Program-made: the position numbers and the translations under genes
From: Chloroflexota bacterium
Lineage (GTDB): Bacteria > Chloroflexota > UBA11872
Length of the DNA: 22,525 nucleotides
Assembly: GCA_026707185.1 (NCBI GenBank)
Contig: JAPOXI010000070.1
Span: forward strand, 1 to 22,525
Direction of reading: 5' to 3'
In this document: in pieces, positions 7,578-13,784 of the stretch
Numbering within the stretch: the stretch's first letter is position 1
How the letters are laid out: the number at the start of each line of letters is the position of its first letter
Notes under the pieces: generated by a model
What the model saw: the letters and a program-made list of their open reading frames with translations, nothing else
What the model was told of the DNA's origin: nothing
Database searches by the model: none

Positions 7578-7599
7578 GCCATCAGGGAACCCTGATGGC
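7578..7599. repeat. Perfect 10-bp palindrome with 2-nt centre
   Basis: GCCATCAGGG-AA-CCCTGATGGC is a perfect inverted repeat in the 120-bp divergent gap between tRNA-Trp and the GNAT gene. Its tight centre and position 25 nt before ATG 7624 suit a dimeric repressor operator better than a terminator, and no T-run follows. Confidence 0.45.
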
Positions 7600-7623
7600 C
7601 TCCTCCGGTCTTGCCTATTGCCG

Positions 7624-8214
7624 ATGCCCGACCCGCCAGCGGATCTCACCTTCCGAGCCGTCGAGACATCGACCTGGCCTGACTTCGAGCGCCTCTTTTC
7701 GGCGCGCGGCTCGCCCCACTATTGCTGGTGCCAGATGTACCGAGCGACTCGCGGCTCGGCCCGTAAGGCTGACCGCAGCGAGCTGAAATCCGCCATGTGT
7801 GAACGGATTCACCAGGGAATGCAGGTTGGGATTCTGGCTTACGCCGGTGACACGCCTGCTGGGTGGTGCTCAATAGGGCCGCGACCAACGTTTCCGCGAC
7901 TGAGGACGACTACTGTCAATGGCGCGGCCGACCCGGATGACTCGTCGATCTGGTCGCTGACCTGCTTCTTTGTGCCGCGGCGGTTCCGCAAGTGCGGGCT
8001 GGCGACGCGCCTGCTGCAAGCGGCCATCGACCACGCAGGCACGCAGGGAGCCACGGCAGTGGAGGCCTACCCGGTGGACCCGGATTCGCCCGGCTACCGG
8101 TTCGGCGGATTCCGGCCGATGTTCCACAGCGCCGGTTTTGACGAGATCGGCCGCCTGGGCAAGCGACGCTACGTCGCGCGCCTGGACCTTAACGTCGCCT
8201 CAGCGTGTCCGTAA
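7624..8214 (+). CDS. GNAT-family N-acetyltransferase
   Basis: The 196-residue protein contains a GNAT fold. It shows an N-terminal strand LTFRAVETSTWPDFERLF with the cysteine/aromatic stretch HYCWCQMY, common in a subgroup of uncharacterised bacterial GNATs. WSLTCFFVPRRFRKCGLATRLLQAAIDHA follows, in which the F-x-V-x-x-x-x-R-x-x-G-L-A-x-x-L-L segment is motif A for acetyl-CoA pyrophosphate binding. The end AVEAYPVDP...YRFGGFRPMFHSAGFDEIGR is motif B. The acceptor substrate is unknown. ATG 7624 is taken over TTG 7618; no Shine-Dalgarno sequence is seen for either. A palindrome lies just upstream. The gene is convergent with another, unrelated GNAT gene, 16 nt from stop to stop. Confidence 0.82.
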   Translation: MPDPPADLTFRAVETSTWPDFERLFSARGSPHYCWCQMYRATRGSARKADRSELKSAMCERIHQGMQVGILAYAGDTPAGWCSIGPRPTFPRLRTTTVNGAADPDDSSIWSLTCFFVPRRFRKCGLATRLLQAAIDHAGTQGATAVEAYPVDPDSPGYRFGGFRPMFHSAGFDEIGRLGKRRYVARLDLNVASACP

Positions 8215-8230
8215 CCGGCGCTCGTGGCGC

Positions 8231-8986
8231 TCACCGTCGGCGCGGCGTGTATGAGTAGAGCATCCCAACCTGCTCATATCCCACCAACGGATAAAGCATG
8301 GCTCCGGTGTGGCTCGCGGCCAGCACGGCCAACTGCGAGCCGTGCGATCTGTCGTCGCGCAGCATCCGGCACATTAGAGCCCGGCCAATCCCGCGACGCC
8401 TGAACTCGGGCGTTACATGCAGGTTGGCGCACCAGGTTGCTCCCGCCACCTCAATGCTGCTTACCCAGCCAGCTGGATTGCCATCGACCAGCGCGGCATA
8501 CATGCGCAGCGGTGCGTCCGGCGTGAGGTGCTCGAGGAGAATCTGCCGCCGGCGGACCGCCTTGTTCACTTTGCTCGCCAGCTCAGCGTCCAGCACGCGT
8601 ACAATCTCGACCGGTGACGCGAACCGCGGAATCCCTTGCAAGTCGTGGACCATGATCGGCTCGGTGAATCCCAGACGGTGGTCCAGCGCCCTGTACCCGG
8701 CTCGCATCGACTCGTCGGACGACCCAGCGGCACAAATCGCACAAATGGCATATCGGCCGCGCGTGTGCCGGCTCACGACCTCCACGGTCTGATCGGGGGT
8801 GACCCCATGCGCGACCCATTCTTCGCGTCGATAACTGCCACGCTTACGCGGAGCATCACGCGTCACCCAAAGGCCCTCGACACGCTCGGCCAGGCAGGGA
8901 TGCGTGAAGCTACGTGGAACGCAGATCCCTCGAGCGAACACTTCCAGCGCCGTAGCCAGAATGCGCCCGGCCTCCGCCTCGATCAC
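8231..8986 (-). CDS. GNAT-family N-acetyltransferase with unusual N-terminal half
   Basis: The 251-residue protein has a C-terminal GNAT domain (about 155-250). It shows PLRMYAALVDGNPAGWVSSIEV, then WCANLHVTPEFRRRGIGRALMCRMLRDD (motif A, with R-R-R-G-I-G acetyl-CoA loop), then LAASHTGAMLYPLVGYEQVGMLYSY (motif B). The first 150 residues (WVTRDAPRKRGSYRREEWVAHG, AICAICAAGSS, LDHRLGFTEPIMVHDL) are not a second complete GNAT motif A. They resemble the N-terminal halves of other two-part GNATs, in which a decayed first domain forms part of the pocket. The acceptor is unknown. The GTG at 8986 is the first possible start after the in-frame TGA that ends the toxin fragment. Confidence 0.75.
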   Translation of the reverse strand: MIEAEAGRILATALEVFARGICVPRSFTHPCLAERVEGLWVTRDAPRKRGSYRREEWVAHGVTPDQTVEVVSRHTRGRYAICAICAAGSSDESMRAGYRALDHRLGFTEPIMVHDLQGIPRFASPVEIVRVLDAELASKVNKAVRRRQILLEHLTPDAPLRMYAALVDGNPAGWVSSIEVAGATWCANLHVTPEFRRRGIGRALMCRMLRDDRSHGSQLAVLAASHTGAMLYPLVGYEQVGMLYSYTPRRR

Positions 8987-9022
8987 GATGGCTCTGCACG
9001 TCGTACGGCTACCTCGGCTTGC

Positions 9023-9167
9023 TCACCTGCGACGATAGGCCTCCAGTCGATGCGCCACTCCTACCACCAGGATCGAGAGTGTGTCGCCAAGAACTTCGAA
9101 AACAACGCGATATCCACCAGCGCGGACGGACTTGGAAGTCGGCCGCTTGCGCCGGCTCCCCTGCTGG
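9023..9167 (-). pseudogene. RelE/ParE-family toxin, C-terminal fragment only
   Basis: One minus-strand frame ends at TGA 9023-9025 and reads RRKRPTSKSVRAGGYRVVFE, then VLGDTLSILVVGVAHRLEAYRRR. This fits the C-terminal half of RelE/ParE ribonuclease or gyrase-poison toxins, whose hallmark is R-x-G-x-Y-R-v-v-y-x-v followed by a strand l-x-i-L-x-v-x-H-R-x-x-v-Y. It contains no start codon, and its 5' side runs straight into the 3' end of tRNA-Asn, so roughly the first 40 residues of a normal 85-90 residue toxin are missing. No antitoxin gene is visible. It is best read as the stump of a toxin gene cut by a recombination at the tRNA end. The frame is too short for certainty, but the motif match is good. 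Confidence 0.6.
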
Positions 9168-9239
9168 CTCCTCGGGCAGGACTCGAACCTGCAACCCTGC
9201 GGTTAACAGCCGCACGCTCTACCATTGAGCTACCGAGGA
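9165..9239 (-). tRNA. tRNA-Asn (anticodon GTT)
   Basis: The acceptor arms TCCTCGG/CCGAGGA, D-arm TAGCTCAATGGTAGAGC, anticodon loop with GTT inside GCGGCTGTTAACCGC and T arm CAGGTTCGAGTCCTG form a normal cloverleaf. Discriminator G is followed by encoded CCA (9165-9167). The toxin fragment starts at its 3' end. It is downstream of, and co-oriented with, the 36-residue membrane peptide. Confidence 0.95.
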
Positions 9240-9302
9240 TTGGTTTTCTGACACAAAGACTCGTGGCGAAGCCGAGCCTGGCCGCACGTCGCCGTCTTAG
9301 GG

Positions 9303-9413
9303 CTAGGCGCCCGCTTCCGACTCGTCTTCGACGCCCATCAGGTTCTTGGCTTTTCGAAACAGGACCGCCAGAACCCCGAGGACGACCGCAAGCACGCCGA
9401 GCTTCTTGATCAT
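9303..9413 (-). CDS. Small single-pass membrane protein, 36 residues
   Basis: The predicted peptide is a short basic start (MIKKL), one helix of about 16 hydrophobic residues (GVLAVVLGVLAVLF), a positive patch (RKAKN) and an acidic tail (GVEDESEAGA). The pattern is that of small inner-membrane peptides, and it resembles in form the short DLW-39-type proteins of actinobacteria, though I cannot claim homology. Charge rules would put the C-terminal patch in the cytoplasm. It is encoded divergently from moeA and precedes tRNA-Asn. There is no strong ribosome site. It is easily missed because a much longer spurious frame antisense to moeA ends with the same codons. Confidence 0.5.
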   Translation of the reverse strand: MIKKLGVLAVVLGVLAVLFRKAKNLMGVEDESEAGA

Positions 9414-9492
9414 CTGATGTGCCCGTGGGTAACCGACTGCAAGGAGATACGGCGAGAATAGCAAAGTCCTAGCTGGCACCCGTTCGCCGAAC

Positions 9493-9517
9493 GAGCCGCG
9501 GCCAATTGCCGCGGCTC
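9493..9517. promoter_or_regulatory. GC-rich perfect hairpin upstream of moeA
   Basis: GAGCCGCGGC-CAATT-GCCGCGGCTC forms a 10-bp perfect stem with a 5-nt loop in the 144-bp gap between the divergent 36-residue gene and moeA. A possible -10 box TAGACT follows at 9524-9529, so the dyad would straddle the -35 region of moeA, as an operator might. There is no T-run, so a terminator is unlikely. It is much too small to be a molybdenum-cofactor riboswitch. Confidence 0.4.
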
Positions 9518-9557
9518 CGCGGCTAGACTTGGCCGATCCCCGAGCTCGGTCGCCCGC

Positions 9558-10841
9558 ATGACTGAATTGCAGACGTTTCTCTCGGTAGATGACGCGCTGG
9601 ATCGCATCCTGCGCGGCTTCGCCCCCCTGCCGCCACAGGACGTTGCGCTTGACCAGGCGCTGGGCCTTGTCGCCGCCCACGATGTGCTGGCGCGCGACAA
9701 CGTGCCGGGCTTCGACAACTCGGCCTACGACGGCTACGCCGTACAGGCCGCCGACCTGGCCGAAGCATCTCCAGATACGCCGGCGCGCCTTCGGGTAGTA
9801 GACGAGATCCCCGCCGGACGCGTCAGCCCAGTCACACTGCAGCCCGGCGAGGCGGCGCGCATCATGACTGGCGCACCCGTACCCGCTGGCGCGGACACAG
9901 TTGTCGCCTTCGAGGACACCGACCGCACCGACTGGGGCTACCTGGGCACCGACCCGCGCAGCAACGACGCTGACCGCCGCATGGTGGCGGTACTGGAGCG
10001 GGCCGATCCGGGCGAGAACGTCCGCCCGGCGGGCGGCGACATCTCGGCCCGCTCCGTCGTGATCGAGGCTGGCCGTCGCCTGGGCCCGGCCGAAATCGGC
10101 GTGCTCGGGTCCGTGGGCGTCAGCACAGTCCGCGCCCATCCCCGCGCCACGGCGGCCATCGTCCCCACCGGCGACGAAATCGTCGAAATCGACGCCGGCA
10201 TTCATGCGGGCCAGGTCCGCAATAGCAATGCCTGGGCCCTCGAAGCCGCCACCACCGCGCTCGGCGCCGAACCCCGGCGTCTCCCCATCACCGGCGACAC
10301 GATCGAAGCGCTGCAAGCGGCCATGACCGAAGGCGCGGCCTCCGACGTCATCGTCACCATCGGCGGCGTCTCCATGGGCGATTACGACCTGGTCACGAAT
10401 GTCCTCGGCTCCGAGGGCCGCATGGACTTCTGGCAGGTCAACATGCGCCCCGGCAAGCCGCTGGCGTTTGGCCAGGTGCATGGCACGCCCGTTATCGGCC
10501 TTCCCGGTAACCCCGTCTCCAGCATGGTCTGCTTCGCGCTCTTCGTCCGCCCAGCCTTGCTGCGCCTCATGGGCCACCGCGACTTGACCCATCCAAGGGT
10601 TCAGGCGATAGCCGGCGAGCCCCTGGGCAGCGCCCAGGGCAAGCGAACCTTCCTGCGCGTGCAGGTCAAACGCACCAACGACGGCCTGGTATGCACCTCC
10701 GCCGGCGATCAGAGCTCCTACCGCATGTCCTCCCTCGTCGCGGGCAACGGACTGGCCGTCCTACGCGAGGACCAGAACATCGCGCCGGGTGAGCCCGTGG
10801 ACGTGCTGGCCCTGGACTCCCAGGCGCTGCTGCTGCTCTGA
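9558..10841 (+). CDS. moeA: Molybdopterin molybdotransferase
   Basis: The 427-residue enzyme inserts molybdate into adenylylated molybdopterin, the last step of molybdenum cofactor synthesis. The four-domain MoeA layout is visible. The N-terminal region holds LSVDDALDRILRGFAPLPP and FDNSAYDGYAV (the latter usually D-N-S-A-M-D-G-Y-A). Then come IMTGAPVPAGADTVVAFEDTD and ENVRPAGGDISA. Next is the MoaB/Mog-like domain with VPTGDEIVEI, GQVRNSNAWAL, VTIGGVSMGDYDLV and VNMRPGKPLAFGQV followed by VIGLPGNPVSSMV. A C-terminal domain IV ends in GEPVDVLAL. All the phosphate- and molybdate-binding motifs are intact. There is no other moa/moe gene here. A stable dyad lies upstream and tRNA-Val follows 37 nt after the stop. 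Confidence 0.95.
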   Translation: MTELQTFLSVDDALDRILRGFAPLPPQDVALDQALGLVAAHDVLARDNVPGFDNSAYDGYAVQAADLAEASPDTPARLRVVDEIPAGRVSPVTLQPGEAARIMTGAPVPAGADTVVAFEDTDRTDWGYLGTDPRSNDADRRMVAVLERADPGENVRPAGGDISARSVVIEAGRRLGPAEIGVLGSVGVSTVRAHPRATAAIVPTGDEIVEIDAGIHAGQVRNSNAWALEAATTALGAEPRRLPITGDTIEALQAAMTEGAASDVIVTIGGVSMGDYDLVTNVLGSEGRMDFWQVNMRPGKPLAFGQVHGTPVIGLPGNPVSSMVCFALFVRPALLRLMGHRDLTHPRVQAIAGEPLGSAQGKRTFLRVQVKRTNDGLVCTSAGDQSSYRMSSLVAGNGLAVLREDQNIAPGEPVDVLALDSQALLLL

Positions 10842-10878
10842 CGGACATACGCCGGGCGTTGCTACGATGCACGCCGTC

Positions 10879-10955
10879 GGGCGCGTAGCTCAGCTGGTTA
10901 GAGCGCGCGGTTCACATCCGCGAGGTCATAGGTTCGAGTCCTATCGCGCCCACCA
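10879..10955 (+). tRNA. tRNA-Val (anticodon CAC)
   Basis: The acceptor stem GGGCGCG/CGCGCCC, D-arm TAGCTCAGCTGGTTAGAGC, anticodon loop TTCACAT on stem GCGG/CCGC and T arm AGGTTCGAGTCCT make a full cloverleaf. Discriminator A (10952) is followed by encoded CCA (10953-10955). A weak stem (10991-10997 with 11015-11021, 7 bp, 17-nt loop) lies between it and the convergent nucleoside hydrolase gene and could end both transcripts. Confidence 0.95.
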
Positions 10956-11060
10956 CTCCGGACCTCGTGCCCTGGCCCCACGGGACTCAAGCACCCAATG
11001 CCTTCCGCCTTGCCTGGGTGCCGGCTGAAGCACGGTGCCCGTCTCCGGCCCGCGCTCGGC

Positions 11061-11960
11061 CTAGCTCGAGATCAGAGTCCGCACGACCTCCAAGGCTCGT
11101 TCGACATCGACGCCGACCGCCACCTTGACCGGCCCGTCACCGTAGCTGGCTACCGTACGTCCGCGTTTTTCCCCTTCCGTGACAACCCACACGTGAGCCC
11201 GCCGGCAAGTCAATATGCCCGGCTCGATCGTCGCTGCCACGGCCAGCGGGTCGTGAAGATGGAACTCCAGCACGTCAGCTCGCTCCCGAAACCGATCCTC
11301 AAGGATGCGGTTTCCCAGGTCTGCGGACTTCGACGTGCCCTTGAACCACGGCGGTCCTTCGCAACGGTGCAGTGACGTCCGCTGGGTCACGTCAAGACCG
11401 ACGAGCGTGACCGGCACTCCGGACGCAAAGACCGCATTTGCGGACCACGGGTCTTCATGGATGTTGAACTCCGCGTGCTGTGTGATGTTGCCCCGCACCT
11501 GGACGGCGCCACCCATCACGACGATCTCTGCAATTGCATTGGCGATATCCGGACGATCGTCCAGCGCCGCGGCCACGTTCGTCAGCGGCCCGAGAGCAAC
11601 GACGGTCAACCGCCTCCGATTCGACGAGGCGCAGTCGCGTAAGAAATCGACCGCGTCCGCTCGATACGGCATCAACGTCGTGGCAGGCAACTCGATACCT
11701 AGCCCCTCCGCGCCGTGAATGTGGTACGCGTAGGTAAAGGAGCCACACAGTGGCCGATCAGCTCCTGCGACGATCGGCGTAGTTCGCCCACCAGAAACAT
11801 AGTCGACGAGCCGAAGCGCGTTTTGGGTCGTATCCGCCAACGACGCATTGCCGCCAATCGTGGTGATTCCCTCGATTCGCAGGTCTCGACAGTTCAACGC
11901 CATCAGAAGCGCCAGCGCATCGTCGGTGCCGGGATCGGTGTCAATCACAACCCTTCGCAT
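11061..11960 (-). CDS. Inosine/uridine-preferring nucleoside hydrolase family protein
   Basis: The Ca2+-dependent enzyme cleaves the N-glycosidic bond of ribonucleosides, giving ribose and free base for salvage or catabolism. From ATG 11960 it has 299 residues, near the usual 310. The N-terminal metal-binding signature VVIDTDPGTDDALALL (4-19; Asp9, Asp13, Asp14) is intact. His82 lies in YHIHGAEGLG. The core shows VALGPLTNVAAALDD, then VVMGGAVQVRGNIT and HAEFNIHEDPWSANAVF with the conserved Asn and Asp ligands. The C-terminal LHDPLAVAATI holds the catalytic His and last Asp. A frame open to 12143 exists but its first 58 residues are unlike the family. ATG 11969 is also possible, but the GAGG site touches it directly and sits 9 nt before 11960. 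The demethylase-like gene lies 103 nt upstream on the same strand. Confidence 0.88.
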   Translation of the reverse strand: MRRVVIDTDPGTDDALALLMALNCRDLRIEGITTIGGNASLADTTQNALRLVDYVSGGRTTPIVAGADRPLCGSFTYAYHIHGAEGLGIELPATTLMPYRADAVDFLRDCASSNRRRLTVVALGPLTNVAAALDDRPDIANAIAEIVVMGGAVQVRGNITQHAEFNIHEDPWSANAVFASGVPVTLVGLDVTQRTSLHRCEGPPWFKGTSKSADLGNRILEDRFRERADVLEFHLHDPLAVAATIEPGILTCRRAHVWVVTEGEKRGRTVASYGDGPVKVAVGVDVERALEVVRTLISS

Positions 11961-12063
11961 GCGCTTCATCCTCGATCCATGGCAGGAGAAGCCGCAGCTG
12001 TGCGAACCGAGCACGCGGTGTTGTCGGGCACTCCCGCGGTGGAGGCCCGGTGCCAGTGTCCCC

Positions 12064-13305
12064 TCACAGCTCCGTCTTCGGAAGCTCCTTCGTTGGATCC
12101 ACAAACGGCACCCGTACCACCTCGGCATCCACCAGGCCATCATCCGGCAGCTGGACCGTCGCTCGCGTCCCCCGTCGCCAGTGCGACCGCGGCATTACCG
12201 CCAGTGCGATGTTCGACTGCTGATTCGGCGACCAAAACGCGCTGGTCACGTAGCCAACGTCGTCACCGCAGTCAGCGTCTCTCACGAGATAGAAATCCTC
12301 GTTGTACCAGGTCAGGGGCTGCCCACCGACCCGCAGCCCGACCAAACGCTGCTGGACCCCCTCAGCCTTGATCTTGGCCAGCGCATCCTTTCCAATGAAC
12401 TCGTCTTTCTTCAGGTCCACCTGCCAGCCAAGCCGGACCTCGTACGGATTGTTCTCGATGTCAAGGTCCTGGCCATAGGACAAGATGCCCGCCTCGATTC
12501 GACGGATGTGGCTTGGCGCAATCACCCGCAGGTTGAACTCCCGCCCCTGCTCCAGGATGTGCGGCCACACATCATCCGCATGACGCATCGCGCCGTGCAG
12601 ATAGATTTCAAACCCAACTTCAGCCGAAAACCCGGTGCGGGAAATCGTAACGGCGTGGCCGTTCAAGGTGTCGTGGATCAATCCGTAATACGGAATATCC
12701 CTGATGTGGGACCCAAACATCTTCTCCATCAGCAACACCGACTTGGGACCCTGAATCTGGACTGGTGACACATCGATCTCGCAGATGTCGACGTTGAACT
12801 TCGCATACGAGTTCACGCCCTGCGCCCAAAGCAGCACGTCCGAGTCGGAAATACTGAACCAGAACTCGTCCTCGGCCACGCGCAGCAACACCGGGTCGTT
12901 GATGACGCCGCCGTATTGGTTACAGAGAATCACGTACCGGGCCTGCATCACCGGGACTCGGGCATGGACGTCGCGAGTAATCAACATGTCGACGAAATCC
13001 GCAGCGTCGGGCCCCTTGACCCGGATCTGCCGCTCCACCGCCACGTCCCACATGCTGACGTGCTCGGTCAGGTACGTATATTCCTCAAGCAACCCACCGT
13101 CCTCGGGCTTGATATAGGCCCTCGGGTGGTACATGTGGTTGTACGTCGTATAGGCCCAGCACCCCGCCGCCTTTGACAGGTGCCACCACGGCGACTTCCT
13201 AATTCGAGTCGATATGAGAATCCGGGCGTCGCTGTTGCCGCTCTGCCGAAGGTTAATCGGCAATTCACGCCGCTTGAGACCGTCGATTACAAGACCCTGA
13301 GCCAT
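12064..13305 (-). CDS. DmdA-like aminomethyltransferase (GcvT fold), candidate DMSP demethylase
   Basis: This 413-residue GcvT-fold protein is folate-dependent by family. Several stretches resemble DMSP demethylase DmdA as I recall it, more than the glycine-cleavage T protein. These are RIRKSPWWHLSKAAG (34-48) with YNHMYHP (55-61), MWDVAVERQIRVKGPDAADF (85-104), GGVINDPVLLRV (132-143), WFSISDSDVLLWAQG (149-163), DVSPVQIQGPKS (178-189) and IRRIEAGILSYGQDLDIENNP (267-287). VPFVDP near the C-terminus (399-404) also fits. DmdA moves a methyl group from dimethylsulfoniopropionate to tetrahydrofolate. Other GcvT relatives act on dimethylglycine, sarcosine or methoxy compounds, so the substrate is unproven. 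The first 30 residues extend beyond the family start. ATG 13305 has a strong GGAGG site (13313-13317) 7 nt away. The nucleoside hydrolase gene follows. Confidence 0.75.
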   Translation of the reverse strand: MAQGLVIDGLKRRELPINLRQSGNSDARILISTRIRKSPWWHLSKAAGCWAYTTYNHMYHPRAYIKPEDGGLLEEYTYLTEHVSMWDVAVERQIRVKGPDAADFVDMLITRDVHARVPVMQARYVILCNQYGGVINDPVLLRVAEDEFWFSISDSDVLLWAQGVNSYAKFNVDICEIDVSPVQIQGPKSVLLMEKMFGSHIRDIPYYGLIHDTLNGHAVTISRTGFSAEVGFEIYLHGAMRHADDVWPHILEQGREFNLRVIAPSHIRRIEAGILSYGQDLDIENNPYEVRLGWQVDLKKDEFIGKDALAKIKAEGVQQRLVGLRVGGQPLTWYNEDFYLVRDADCGDDVGYVTSAFWSPNQQSNIALAVMPRSHWRRGTRATVQLPDDGLVDAEVVRVPFVDPTKELPKTEL

Positions 13306-13784
13306 CGGACGACCTCCAGTCGTTTGGCGATGCTTTTGCTTCCAGCTTGAGGTGCAATTGTCAGGTCAACGGATCGGAAATCCAGTGGGGCGCTGTAGAG
13401 CACCAACTCGAACTCCACCGGGCCGACGTGGCGGCGATGGCGGGATATATGGGAATAGCTTGGATCCCAAAGGCACCGGAGCGCTTTCCGACGCGCGTGC
13501 GGTCATTGTAGACCTGAATCACCAGCGCCTCCGGGGTGATAACACCCGGGGCGGCGCTGGCGGAACGTAACCTGGATGGCCCGCCGCGTGGATCCAAGAA
13601 CACGCCGCGAGCCGAGGAGCTTGTGCCTTCCAGTTTCACGCCGTGTCAGAAATCGGTTTTTGGCATCGATTGCCGGAGCCAGCCGCTGATCCGCGACGTG
13701 CCGAGCGACTGCCAGCCATAGGCCACTGTCGAATGTGTCCATTGAGCGGCGGCCACGGACACGTCGGGGCCAGGTCGGATTAGC
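13306..13784. other. Intergenic region with possible decayed coding sequence
   Basis: These 479 bases lie between the membrane-protein stop and the DmdA-like start, with no intact gene. Two minus-strand frames look somewhat protein-like and follow one another with a shift near 13450. One reads APGVITPEALVIQVYNDRTR. The other reads WDPSYSHISRHRRHVGPVEF, then ELVLYSAPLDFRSVDLT. Neither has a recognisable family, start or ribosome site. They may be the remains of one frameshifted gene, or chance frames in GC-rich DNA. The ribosome site of the DmdA-like gene sits at 13313-13317. Confidence 0.35.

Noticed and set aside
8636..9409. 257-codon plus-strand frame through tRNA-Asn
   Set aside because: It crosses the GNAT gene, the toxin fragment and the tRNA antisense; its sequence is low-complexity shadow.
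9303..10592. 429-codon minus-strand frame antisense to moeA
   Set aside because: The moeA frame on the plus strand has all family motifs. The antisense frame is Gly/Ala/Asp/Arg-rich codon-shadow sequence; only its last 36 codons, beyond moeA, look like a real peptide and are listed separately.
10991..11021. Terminator between tRNA-Val and the nucleoside hydrolase
   Set aside because: The stem is only 7 bp with a 17-nt loop and no T-run, so it is mentioned in the tRNA entry but not called.
11961..12143. N-terminal extension of the nucleoside hydrolase
   Set aside because: The 58-61 extra residues are Arg/Cys/Trp-rich, unlike the family, and overlap the end of the DmdA-like gene. The D-T-D-P-G-T-D-D motif is expected within the first 10-15 residues.
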